Below, piece after piece: positions 1 through 5,847 of a DNA stretch of 11,052 nt (positions are counted from its first letter, which is position 1; every line of letters starts with the position of its first letter). The notes under the pieces were generated by a model that was not told the origin of the DNA, ran no database searches, and saw nothing but the letters and a program-made list of their open reading frames with translations. The position numbers and the translations under genes were made by a program. The DNA is from Christensenella sp. UBA767 (GTDB lineage: Bacteria > Bacillota > Clostridia > Christensenellales > CAG-917). The stretch covers positions 1-11,052 of the forward strand of contig DBJV01000066.1 of the NCBI GenBank assembly GCA_002297185.1, given 5' to 3'.

Positions 1-100
1 GGCTGTTTTATCCAAAACAGCCAACACGCTTTGCGTGTCGAACCACCTTTCGGTGCTGACACTTCGCTTTTGCAAATAAAATTTGCTCGCTCCGTTATTA
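1..100. other. Cluster of short perfect hairpins at the left edge
   Basis: Several short inverted repeats follow one another. Positions 1-22 form a 9-bp stem (GGCTGTTTT / AAAACAGCC) with a 4-base loop. ACACGC/GCGTGT follows near 24-38, CACC/GGTG near 43-55, and GCAAAT/ATTTGC at 71-85. None is followed by a clear T-run on the plus strand, so they are poor intrinsic terminators as written. They could be the 3' untranslated end of a gene outside the window or part of a repeat element. No convincing gene lies here, although the minus strand happens to be open in one frame (see the repeat at 180-310). Confidence 0.45.
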
Positions 101-123
101 AACGAATCACCCCTCTCCACCAA

Positions 124-158
124 GAAAATCCGTGTCGTTTGGCACGGATTTTCCTTTT
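124..158 (+). terminator. Strong hairpin, possible intrinsic terminator
   Basis: GAAAATCCGTG (124-134) pairs perfectly with CACGGATTTTC (143-153). A T-G and a C-G pair extend the stem to 13 bp with a GTTT loop. The right arm ends in TTTTC and is followed by CTTTT, a weak U-tract for plus-strand transcription. It could end a gene lying left of the window. The stem is perfect, but the tail is short, so the terminator role is only probable. Confidence 0.5.
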
Positions 159-179
159 GAAAAATCCTTTGCCCTTCGA

Positions 180-310
180 CAGTATTTTCTTGGTACTACC
201 GCACAGCCAATCTTTTGCTATCATTTCAATCACGGACAAAAACTCCCACCGCAATTTCGCAAGATTGTCTGTTTGGTGCGCCTTACGGTGCGTATTGTAT
301 GTGTAAAATT
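180..310 (-). repeat. Diverged dispersed repeat, copy A
   Basis: This stretch is similar to 5445-5575 in the same orientation. The best block, 216-278 against 5483-5545, aligns without gaps and matches at 47 of 63 positions; weaker similarity extends on both sides. Read on the minus strand, both copies encode a similar peptide around the core HQ..(N/D)(L/I)AKLR.E.LS..E.IA. Differences in the block fall at codon positions 1, 2 and 3 in the ratio 10:2:4, which hints at a coding origin. In this copy the minus frame stays open from about position 346 to the left edge, but I see no ribosome-binding site or good start. It is either an intergenic repeat family of this genome or a decayed small gene. 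Confidence 0.6.
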
Positions 311-344
311 TTGCAAAATCCCTACTAAACAGTGGGGATTTTCG

Positions 345-430
345 TGTTTTTTATACTTTTTGCATTTTTGCTTGATTTTGCTCAATTTTGCCCGATCTTG
401 CCAAATTTTGCCCTATTTTTCAATGTTTTA
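345..430. repeat. Phased 10-bp T-tract repeat, predicted curved DNA
   Basis: Runs of T recur about every 10 bases: 347-352, 357-361, 365-369, 376-379, 386-389, a weaker one at 397-399, 406-409, 416-420 and 426-429. The middle units read TTTTGCTTGA, TTTTGCTCAA, TTTTGCCCGA, TCTTGCCAAA, TTTTGCCCTA. A-tracts repeated at one helical turn are the classic cause of intrinsic DNA bending. The block lies downstream of the MFS gene's stop codon, outside any gene. A biological role is not evident. Confidence 0.6.
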
Positions 431-454
431 TTACCAAAAGTATTACTTTTTATT

Positions 455-490
455 ATCAAAAGTATTATCAAAAACACTATCAAAAAACGC
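455..490. repeat. Three-unit 12-bp tandem repeat
   Basis: Three consecutive 12-base units begin ATCAAAA: ATCAAAAGTATT, ATCAAAAACACT and ATCAAAAAACGC. A partial relative, TACCAAAAGTATT, starts at 432. The array runs into the probable MFS terminator, so its last A-run doubles as the U-tract on the minus strand. It is low-complexity intergenic sequence with no further meaning visible. Confidence 0.5.
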
Positions 491-532
491 ACCCAAACGA
501 TGCGCTTTTATGGATTTGCCGATATGCGGCAA
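482..532 (-). terminator. Probable terminator region of the MFS gene
   Basis: Two hairpins lie just downstream of the minus-strand stop codon at 569. The first is TTGCCG/CGGCAA at 516-532. The second pairs 501-508 with 484-491 (AAAGCGCA/TGCGTTTT on the minus strand, one G-T pair, 9-base loop) and its arm runs into six T residues. The second has the form of an intrinsic terminator, although the stem is short. Confidence 0.5.
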
Positions 533-568
533 AACAATATTAAAATGATGCTGTTTTTAGTGTAAATA

Positions 569-1873
569 TTACAAATTCGCTTGGTTAGATGTTCGTTTTT
601 TCTTGACTTGGGCGTTTAGAATTTCAAGCATAGTTATCATTACGGCGGTCAAAACGAATATGTACAGCGAGTAAAGACCGATGTTGATATATTGCGCGAT
701 TACGCCAAAGAGCGGCGGCATTGCAGTCGTACCGATATAGGCAAAAGCCATTTGCAGACCGATGACGGATTGCGATTTGTCTTTACCGAAGTTAGTAGGT
801 GTTGAATGAATAATCGCAGGATAAATCGGTGCGCATCCAAGCCCGATTACGATAAGTCCGACGAGCGACGGCACCGTGGATTTAAAAGGCAACGCAACGA
901 GCAAAATGCCGCAGAGAATAATTCCGCTACCCACTCTTATAAGCGTTCTATCCCCTATCTTATCCGCAAAAATGCCTGCAAACGCTCTGCCTGCGGTTAT
1001 TCCGATATAGAAAAAGGATGCGAATTTTGCCGCCACCGTAGGTTCTATGCCCCTGAACTGCACGAGATAACTTGTCGCCCAAAGTCCGGTCGTCTGTTCG
1101 AGCGCGCTGTATGCAAAGAACGCAATCAACACAAACCAAACGCCCTTAATTTTGAATACGGAAAAGTAATTTTTCTTCTTTTGAGGCTCGATTTGTGCGT
1201 TTTGCGACTGGAAATCTTCAAATTGCGCTTGATTTTGCATGTCCGCATTTTGCGGCAGCGTATTGGATACTTTCTTATATTCGAGGTCGTCAAACTGTGA
1301 AATCGGTTGAAATCCGCTCCCCTTTTTCGCCTTTTTCCAAAGCGGAAGAGCAAAAAGCAGGATTGCGGTCAATGCGATTTGGATATAGAACACGATTCTG
1401 AAACCGTTGTTCCAGCCAAGACCTTTGGTGAGCGCAAAACTCATTATATACGGACTGATAGCCGCCCCGACGCCCCAAAAGCAATGCAGCCAATTGAGGT
1501 GTTTTGCGTTGTAGTTGAGAGCAACGTAGTTGTTAAGAGCAGCGTCAACCGCCCCTGCACCCAGACCGTACGGAATTGCAAGCACGCAAAGTTGCCAGTA
1601 CGCCGTCGCAAAGGAAAATCCGAGCAGCGCAAACGCAGTCATCCCAACGCTAATGGCGGTAACCAATCCCGTTCCGAGTTTTCTGATAAGAACGTCCGAA
1701 AACAGCGAAGAAACCACCGTGCCTGCCGAAATAATTATGGTAATAACGCCTGCCGACGCAACCGATACGCTCAAATCGACGTGCATAACAGGCCACGCCG
1801 AACCTATAAGCGAGTCAGGCAAACCGAGGCTTATAAACGATAAATATATTATTGCAAGCAAAAGTCCGTACAT
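569..1873 (-). CDS. MFS transporter, substrate unknown
   Basis: This is a cytoplasmic-membrane secondary transporter of the Major Facilitator Superfamily, 434 residues from the chosen start. It shows six hydrophobic segments, a polar Gln/Asn-rich loop at about residues 178-236, then six more. An MFS motif-A-like stretch, GRAFAGIFADKIGDR (about 295-309), sits between helices 8 and 9, and a weaker copy, SSLFSDVLIRKLG, lies in the N-terminal half. The segment GAVDAALNNYV with NWLHCFWG resembles the sugar-type branch (FHS/FucP-like), but substrate cannot be read from sequence. The frame stays open to an ATG at 1909. I prefer the ATG at 1873 because AAGG and GGAAA lie just upstream of it and a promoter -10 element overlaps the longer N-terminus. 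The gene is divergent from the recombinase gene and appears monocistronic. Confidence 0.85.
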   Translation of the reverse strand: MYGLLLAIIYLSFISLGLPDSLIGSAWPVMHVDLSVSVASAGVITIIISAGTVVSSLFSDVLIRKLGTGLVTAISVGMTAFALLGFSFATAYWQLCVLAIPYGLGAGAVDAALNNYVALNYNAKHLNWLHCFWGVGAAISPYIMSFALTKGLGWNNGFRIVFYIQIALTAILLFALPLWKKAKKGSGFQPISQFDDLEYKKVSNTLPQNADMQNQAQFEDFQSQNAQIEPQKKKNYFSVFKIKGVWFVLIAFFAYSALEQTTGLWATSYLVQFRGIEPTVAAKFASFFYIGITAGRAFAGIFADKIGDRTLIRVGSGIILCGILLVALPFKSTVPSLVGLIVIGLGCAPIYPAIIHSTPTNFGKDKSQSVIGLQMAFAYIGTTAMPPLFGVIAQYINIGLYSLYIFVLTAVMITMLEILNAQVKKKRTSNQANL

Positions 1874-1899
1874 TGTGATTTCCAACCTTAATCGTGCCA

Positions 1900-1928
1900 A
1901 TTTTAGCATATTCAGTCCATATTCGCAA
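1900..1928 (-). promoter_or_regulatory. Promoter of the MFS gene
   Basis: On the minus strand, TTGCGA (1923-1928) is followed after exactly 17 bases by TAAAAT (1900-1905), which is preceded by TGC, an extended -10. This is a plausible sigma-A-type promoter. It would start transcription around 1893, downstream of the ATG at 1909, which supports translation starting at 1873. Confidence 0.55.
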
Positions 1929-1997
1929 GTTTGAAAGTATAATATATCATTCCGCCCTTCTAAACAAGCGAATTGTTATAAAATATGCCAAGATATA

Positions 1998-2026
1998 TTG
2001 ACGTTTTACGCATAGTTTGTTACAAT
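1998..2026 (+). promoter_or_regulatory. Promoter of the tyrosine recombinase gene
   Basis: TTGACG (1998-2003), a 17-base spacer and TACAAT (2021-2026) match the sigma-A consensus at 5 of 6 and 5 of 6 positions. The expected start near 2033 leaves a leader of about 23 bases containing AGAGGA (2044-2049), six bases before the ATG at 2056. Confidence 0.75.
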
Positions 2027-2055
2027 AATCTTACTACATCAAAAGAGGAAAAATA

Positions 2056-3129
2056 ATGGCAAACTATTTCACCGAAAGAGATAAATATCTCGCCAAGCGT
2101 TTGCGCGCTTTGAGAGATCAACTTCCCGAATTTTGCGAGGAGTTTTTTGTGGGCATCGAGCCGCAGACTTCACCGCTTACGAGGCTAAATTATGCGTACG
2201 ATTTGCGCATATTCTTTGACTATTTGCTCAAAAACGTGCGTGCGTTCAGAGATTACAAGGACGTTTACGATTTCGTCGTCGAGGACTTGTCAAAGGTCAC
2301 GCTCGGCAACTTGGAGGCTTACGTCGAATACCTTTCCTACTACGAGTTCGAAGGTAAAGAATACACCAATGCGGAAAAAGGCAAAGCGCGCAAACTTTCC
2401 ACAATCCGCACCTTTTTCAAGTATTATTTCAATCACGACCGCATCCCTTCCAACGTCTCTGCAAAACTCACTATGCCAAAACTTCACGACAAGGACATTA
2501 TTCGCCTTGAAAAAAAGGAAGTCGAGCGCATTCTCGACGCAGCGGAAACGGGCAACGGAATGACGGAACATCAACGCAAAATCCAGCGCAACACTCGCGC
2601 TCGCGATTACGCAATCGTAACCTTGCTTTTGGGTACGGGTATCCGTGTCAGCGAATGCGTAGGGCTCAACCTCAGCGACATCGATTTTGAAACCAACGCC
2701 TTCACCGTCACCCGGAAAGGCGGCAATCAAGCCATTTTGTACTTCGGAGACGAGGTTCACGACGCACTTTTGAACTATATCGACACCGAGCGCAAAGCCC
2801 TTATCGACAGATGCCAAAAGATAAATATAGCGGATGAGGACGCATTGTTTTTGTCACTTCAAGTCAAGCGTATTTGCGTGCGTGCCGTTGAAAACATCGT
2901 CAAAAAGTACGCTCAAACCGCCGCTCCGCTCAAAAAAATCTCCCCTCACAAACTCCGCAGCACTTACGGCACCAACCTATACCGTGCCACGGGCGATATC
3001 TATCTCGTAGCCGACGTCCTCGGACACCGTGACGTCAACACCACCAAAAAGCACTACGCCGCAATCGAGGAAGATCATCGCAAACTCGCAGCCAAGGTCG
3101 TAAAACTCCGCAACAACGACGAGGATTAA
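2056..3129 (+). CDS. Tyrosine site-specific recombinase, XerC/XerD-like
   Basis: A DNA strand-exchange enzyme of the tyrosine recombinase family, 357 residues. The N-terminal half (about 25-140) fits the SAM-like core-binding domain; the C-terminal half (about 150-345) is the catalytic domain. All catalytic residues are visible: R197 in GTGIRVSE, K221 in TRKGGN, H298 and R301 in HKLRSTYG, H324 in LGHRDV and the nucleophile Y334 in KKHYA. It is longer than typical Xer proteins of about 300 residues because of an extra N-terminal stretch and a charged insert near 165-182. No phage or transposon genes, excisionase or attachment site are visible nearby, so a housekeeping Xer role in chromosome dimer resolution is more likely than a mobile-element integrase, but this is inference. 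Start supported by AGAGGA at 2044-2049. Transcribed alone, ending at the hairpin at 3282. Confidence 0.9.
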   Translation: MANYFTERDKYLAKRLRALRDQLPEFCEEFFVGIEPQTSPLTRLNYAYDLRIFFDYLLKNVRAFRDYKDVYDFVVEDLSKVTLGNLEAYVEYLSYYEFEGKEYTNAEKGKARKLSTIRTFFKYYFNHDRIPSNVSAKLTMPKLHDKDIIRLEKKEVERILDAAETGNGMTEHQRKIQRNTRARDYAIVTLLLGTGIRVSECVGLNLSDIDFETNAFTVTRKGGNQAILYFGDEVHDALLNYIDTERKALIDRCQKINIADEDALFLSLQVKRICVRAVENIVKKYAQTAAPLKKISPHKLRSTYGTNLYRATGDIYLVADVLGHRDVNTTKKHYAAIEEDHRKLAAKVVKLRNNDED

Positions 3130-3281
3130 AATCAATATTCATTAGAATTGCGGTATTAAATCAAAATTCGGCTCGATTTACAGTCGTAATCGCAAAATAA
3201 ACCCACTCGATTTGTCGTACGCCGTCGCAAAAAACGGCTAACTTGCACGATTAGATTTATATCAGACGCCGATTTTAACCG

Positions 3282-3308
3282 CCGACGGAATATAATTCCG
3301 TCGGTTTT
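3282..3308 (+). terminator. Intrinsic terminator after the recombinase gene
   Basis: CCGACGGAAT (3282-3291) pairs perfectly with ATTCCGTCGG (3295-3304) around a 3-base loop and is followed by TTTTC. It lies about 150 bases past the stop codon at 3129. The sequence between shows only a small imperfect hairpin (CCGTCGCAAAAAACGG, near 3222) and no gene. Confidence 0.75.
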
Positions 3309-3319
3309 CTATATATATT

Positions 3320-3334
3320 TGACAAAATTCGTCA
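3320..3334. promoter_or_regulatory. Near-palindrome upstream of the PadR-like gene
   Basis: TGACAAAATTCGTCA reads almost the same on both strands: the outer TGAC/GTCA arms match exactly and only one symmetric pair and the centre break the symmetry. It also contains TTGACA, a possible -35 element, but the best -10 behind it is 19 bases away. It may be a second operator or chance in AT-rich DNA. Confidence 0.3.
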
Positions 3335-3346
3335 TTTTTCAAATAT

Positions 3347-3383
3347 AAACTATTATCTAATATTGACTATTTTATAATAGTTT
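3347..3383. promoter_or_regulatory. 10-bp inverted repeat over the PadR-like gene promoter
   Basis: AAACTATTAT (3347-3356) and ATAATAGTTT (3374-3383) are exact inverse complements with centres 27 bases apart. The left arm lies just upstream of the -35 hexamer and the right arm fills the -35/-10 spacer, so a bound dimer would block RNA polymerase. Because the next gene has a PadR-type DNA-binding domain, autoregulation is a natural guess. The site does not match the ATGT-spacer-ACAT pattern known for some PadR proteins. Confidence 0.45.
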
Positions 3384-3391
3384 GCTAAAAT
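3363..3391 (+). promoter_or_regulatory. Promoter of the PadR-like gene
   Basis: TTGACT (3363-3368), a 17-base spacer and TAAAAT (3386-3391), with TGC just before the -10 as an extended element. Transcription would begin near 3398, leaving a leader of about 20 bases with GGAG at 3408-3411, seven bases before the ATG at 3419. Confidence 0.75.
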
Positions 3392-3418
3392 TATTATATT
3401 AAATTTCGGAGCAACTAT

Positions 3419-5386
3419 ATGGACATTTCTTCTGTCAACAGCGACCTCATACGCGGCAACGTCACGACGATCATTCTCGGTTGTCTGTGGGAAGGCGACA
3501 AGTACGGCTATGAGATTATGAAAGAAATCGAGGACAAGAGCAATTCGCAATACGTACTCAAACAAGCCACCCTTTACAATCAACTCAAACGTCTTGAAAA
3601 GCAAGGGCTTGTTTCCTCATACGACGGCAATCCTGACGACACCGGCGGTGGCAAACGCAGATACTATTCCCTCACAAACGAAGGCAGAGCCTATCTCAAA
3701 AAGGAAAAGAGCGAATACGAGTATTCGCGCACCATTTTGGACAAACTCGTTTCCGCGCAAGAGTACGACTTCACCGAGCCTATTCCCTTCGATGCGAGCG
3801 AACTCCGCCCCTACGCCAAACGCGACACCGAGGACAAACCGAAGGTTGTGTATAAAGAAAAACTCGTCGAGAAAAAAGTTTTCTTTGACCGCTACGGCAA
3901 CGAAGTGAGCGAAGAGGACTTAGGCGCCCTTAAAGAAAAGGCACTCGCGGACGACGAGCAAGCGCGCCTTACGGAAGAAGAACTTGAAAAAGCCAAAGAC
4001 GACGCTCGCCAAAAAGACGAGCAACTTCGCTTGCACGAAGAGCAAGCCAAGGAAAACGCCGAAAAATTGCGCCAACAAGAGGAAGATGCTCGTCAAAAGG
4101 AAGAACAATTGCGCCAAACGGAAGAGCAATTGAGAAAGTCCGAAGAAGATCGCCAATTCGTCAAATCCATGCTCCGTCAAATGGAAGAAGAAAAGATGCG
4201 TGCCGAAGAGCAAAAGCGTCTTGAAGAAGAGGAGAAAAAACGCAAAGAGGAAGAAGAGCAAAAACGCCTTGCCGAAGAGGCGGAACGCAAACGTCAGGAA
4301 CAGGCAAAACCTGCCCAAACCCTTGAAGAAATGTTTGCAAAACTCGACGCTCAAAGCGAATACAGTCGTGGCGAAGAGCCTCTTCAAGTATATCACTACG
4401 ACAATATTCAACCCGAGGAGCATACATACGTTCACGGCTACAACGCTCAACCCGAACAAACCACGGGACGTGCGCAAACGTCGCTCAAGGACATTTTCAA
4501 ACAACTTGACGAAAAAGAGGCTCAAATAGACGACAAACTTGCCAAAGAGCAAGAGGCGCAAGAGGCTCAGGCGCAGCAGCAAGCAATGCAAGCCCAACAA
4601 CAAGCGCAGCAATCGCTTTTCGAGCAAGCATACGCCCCCACCTCTCAACCCGATGCGCACTATATGCCTGCCGAGATCGAAACTCGCAATCAATCTTACG
4701 CCGATCCCGACGACAAAGGCAAATTCGTAACATCTGCGGTTGTCAATCGTCAAGAAGGCGGCTTTGAATACGAAAAAGACGATGTAAATTATCGTGAATT
4801 TTTCGTTTCCCTTGCCGACCAAAACCAAAAAGACGAGCAAAAAGAGGAAAAACCGCAACAACAAGAGTATTCCGACAGCGACATCAAGACGAGATTGTAC
4901 GCAAAAGGTTTCAAAATCCGCCCCTACGACAGAGGCAACACCTCGGAATACTACACGTTCAACTTCATACAATCCAATCGTCTCAACCGCGATACTTTCC
5001 TCATCATCCTTGCATTCTTCGTCGCAGAAGTCGCAATCATGTGGTTGTCGCTGTTCTCGAGAATAAGCTATGCTTATTTCCTCCCGATATTGCTTGTAGG
5101 AAGTGCGCTTTGCCTCATCCCGACGGTCATCTATATGATGAACCCAACAAGGCGTAAACGTGCCAACTTCAATTTCAAACTGTCAATTCTCAACCGCACC
5201 ATGCTGTTTATCGAATTGACCGTGGTCGGCATTCTCATCGGATTCTTCGGACTCGGAGCCAACGTCAACGATATGAACCTCATCCTCATGTCGATAATCC
5301 TCCCGATGGTACTCCTCACCAACCTCCCGTTGAGTTCGTTGATTTATTGGCTACTTTATAGAACAAGAAAGTACCACACAGCATAG
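3419..5386 (+). CDS. Membrane-anchored PadR-family regulator with long coiled coil
   Basis: A 655-residue protein in three parts. Residues 1-115 are a PadR-type winged helix: GDKYGYEIMKEI is followed by LKQATLYNQLKRLEKQGLV (recognition region) and the wing GGGKRRYYSLTNEGRAYL. Residues about 165-298 are a very charged Glu/Lys/Arg/Gln coiled coil. A low-complexity linker follows, with a Gln/Ala-rich stretch at about 376-400 and two related motifs, TLEEMFAKLD (301-310) and SLKDIFKQLD (355-364). Residues 488-520 form a polar juxtamembrane segment. Four hydrophobic helices lie at about 526-547, 550-574, 594-613 and 618-647. Typical PadR proteins have about 100-200 residues and are soluble; some are encoded beside separate membrane proteins. 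Here everything is one open frame without a break. A membrane-tethered regulator is the simplest reading, with the DNA-binding domain in the cytoplasm; signal and target genes are unknown. The start is supported by GGAG and the promoter at 3363. Confidence 0.85.
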   Translation: MDISSVNSDLIRGNVTTIILGCLWEGDKYGYEIMKEIEDKSNSQYVLKQATLYNQLKRLEKQGLVSSYDGNPDDTGGGKRRYYSLTNEGRAYLKKEKSEYEYSRTILDKLVSAQEYDFTEPIPFDASELRPYAKRDTEDKPKVVYKEKLVEKKVFFDRYGNEVSEEDLGALKEKALADDEQARLTEEELEKAKDDARQKDEQLRLHEEQAKENAEKLRQQEEDARQKEEQLRQTEEQLRKSEEDRQFVKSMLRQMEEEKMRAEEQKRLEEEEKKRKEEEEQKRLAEEAERKRQEQAKPAQTLEEMFAKLDAQSEYSRGEEPLQVYHYDNIQPEEHTYVHGYNAQPEQTTGRAQTSLKDIFKQLDEKEAQIDDKLAKEQEAQEAQAQQQAMQAQQQAQQSLFEQAYAPTSQPDAHYMPAEIETRNQSYADPDDKGKFVTSAVVNRQEGGFEYEKDDVNYREFFVSLADQNQKDEQKEEKPQQQEYSDSDIKTRLYAKGFKIRPYDRGNTSEYYTFNFIQSNRLNRDTFLIILAFFVAEVAIMWLSLFSRISYAYFLPILLVGSALCLIPTVIYMMNPTRRKRANFNFKLSILNRTMLFIELTVVGILIGFFGLGANVNDMNLILMSIILPMVLLTNLPLSSLIYWLLYRTRKYHTA

Positions 5387-5408
5387 CAAAAATCGTCGTC
5401 GTGGCAAT

Positions 5409-5434
5409 GGCAACACGCACTCGTGCGTGTTGCC
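5409..5434. terminator. Long perfect hairpin after the PadR-like gene
   Basis: GGCAACACGCA pairs with TGCGTGTTGCC around a CTCG loop, 11 bp without mismatch, 23 bases after the stop codon at 5386. The plus strand continues AAGAGCC with no T-run, so it is not a classic intrinsic terminator. It may act as a 3'-end stabilising structure, or belong to the repeat that follows; copy A of that repeat is also preceded by a long perfect hairpin. Confidence 0.45.
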
Positions 5435-5444
5435 AAGAGCCACA

Positions 5445-5575
5445 CTAGATTTATTGCTCTTACTAACCGCGCAACCGATACACGCTATCAGTTCAAGCAA
5501 GGATAAAATCTCCAGTCGCAGTTTCGCTATATCGCTTGCTTGGTGGGTGCGCACTTTGTGCTTGTATGGAAGATT
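5445..5575 (-). repeat. Diverged dispersed repeat, copy B
   Basis: This is the second copy of the element at 180-310, in the same orientation; the core is 5483-5545. On the minus strand it can be read from a GTG at 5554 as a short frame beginning MRTHQASDIAKLRLEILS. That frame lacks a Shine-Dalgarno site, diverges from copy A after about 25 residues and runs into the 3' end of the PadR-like gene. I therefore treat it as a repeat, not a gene. It lies in the gene-free stretch 5387-5753. Confidence 0.6.
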
Positions 5576-5646
5576 GAATGTGGATGCTCACAACAACTCT
5601 TCGTGGAGTTATCTTCTACGGCTCCGCCTGTCTAAGAGTAACGTTA

Positions 5647-5712
5647 GGCGCAATACCAAATTGCGCCAATGGAATATTCCATATGTCATTCCGAGCATAA
5701 GCGTGGGAATCC
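5647..5712. repeat. Palindrome series, including a REP-like GTCATTCC hairpin
   Basis: Three structures follow each other. GGCGCAAT/ATTGCGCC pairs around ACCAA at 5647-5667. ATGGAATATTCCAT at 5669-5682 is a perfect 14-bp palindrome. The segment 5685-5712 has the layout GTCATTCC...GGGAATCC, an imperfect hairpin of the kind found as short intergenic repeats in many bacterial genomes. The series lies between the PadR-like gene and the tRNA terminator. Only one copy of each is in the window, so repetitiveness in the genome is inferred. Confidence 0.45.
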
Positions 5713-5720
5713 AGCGCAGC

Positions 5721-5752
5721 GAAAAAAAGAAGAAGTACCAAAGTACTTCTTC
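5721..5752 (-). terminator. Intrinsic terminator of tRNA-Trp
   Basis: On the minus strand, directly after the tRNA's CCA end, GAAGAAGTAC pairs perfectly with GTACTTCTTC around a TTTG loop (10-bp stem, 5729-5752), followed by seven T residues (5722-5728). This is a textbook Rho-independent terminator. Confidence 0.85.
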
Positions 5753-5753
5753 G

Positions 5754-5828
5754 TGGCAGGGGAGACGCGATTCGAACACGCAACCAACGGTTTTGGAGAC
5801 CGTTGCTCTACCGTTGAGCCACTCCCCT
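5754..5828 (-). tRNA. tRNA-Trp (anticodon CCA)
   Basis: The 75-base cloverleaf can be folded by eye. The acceptor stem AGGGGAG/CTCCCCT is perfect. The D arm is GCTC/GAGC. The anticodon arm is ACGGT/ACCGT with loop CTCCAAA, anticodon CCA. The variable loop has 5 bases. The T arm is GCGTG/CGCGT (two G-T pairs) with loop TTCGAAT. The discriminator is G, as usual for bacterial tRNA-Trp, and the 3' CCA is encoded. It reads UGG codons and is transcribed alone, from the promoter at 5848-5876 to the terminator at 5721-5752. Confidence 0.95.
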
Positions 5829-5847
5829 ATAATTATCAAGCGTTGAT

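Noticed and set aside
361..490. Possible CRISPR array
   Set aside because: The units are only 10-12 bases, adjacent without spacers, and no cas genes are present. It is tandem low-complexity DNA.
31..565. Overlapping plus-strand open frames at the left edge
   Set aside because: They run through hairpins, phased T-tracts and tandem repeats, have no ribosome site, and the peptides are low-complexity Phe/Leu/Lys sequence.
2290..2817. 175-residue open frame antisense to the recombinase gene
   Set aside because: The sense strand encodes an intact catalytic recombinase; the antisense frame is a codon-bias shadow.
2056..3129. Prophage or integrative-element integrase
   Set aside because: There are no phage, conjugation or excisionase genes and no tRNA attachment duplication beside it. 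tRNA-Trp is over 2.6 kb away and I saw no direct repeat of its 3' end.
3920..4972. 350-residue open frame antisense to the PadR-like coiled coil
   Set aside because: It is Leu/Phe-rich because the sense strand repeats GAA, GAG, CAA and AAA codons, whose complements contain no stops. No ribosome site, and the sense gene is clearly real.
5427..5846. 139-residue plus-strand open frame
   Set aside because: It runs through the dispersed repeat, palindromes and the tRNA-Trp gene on the opposite strand, and has no ribosome site.
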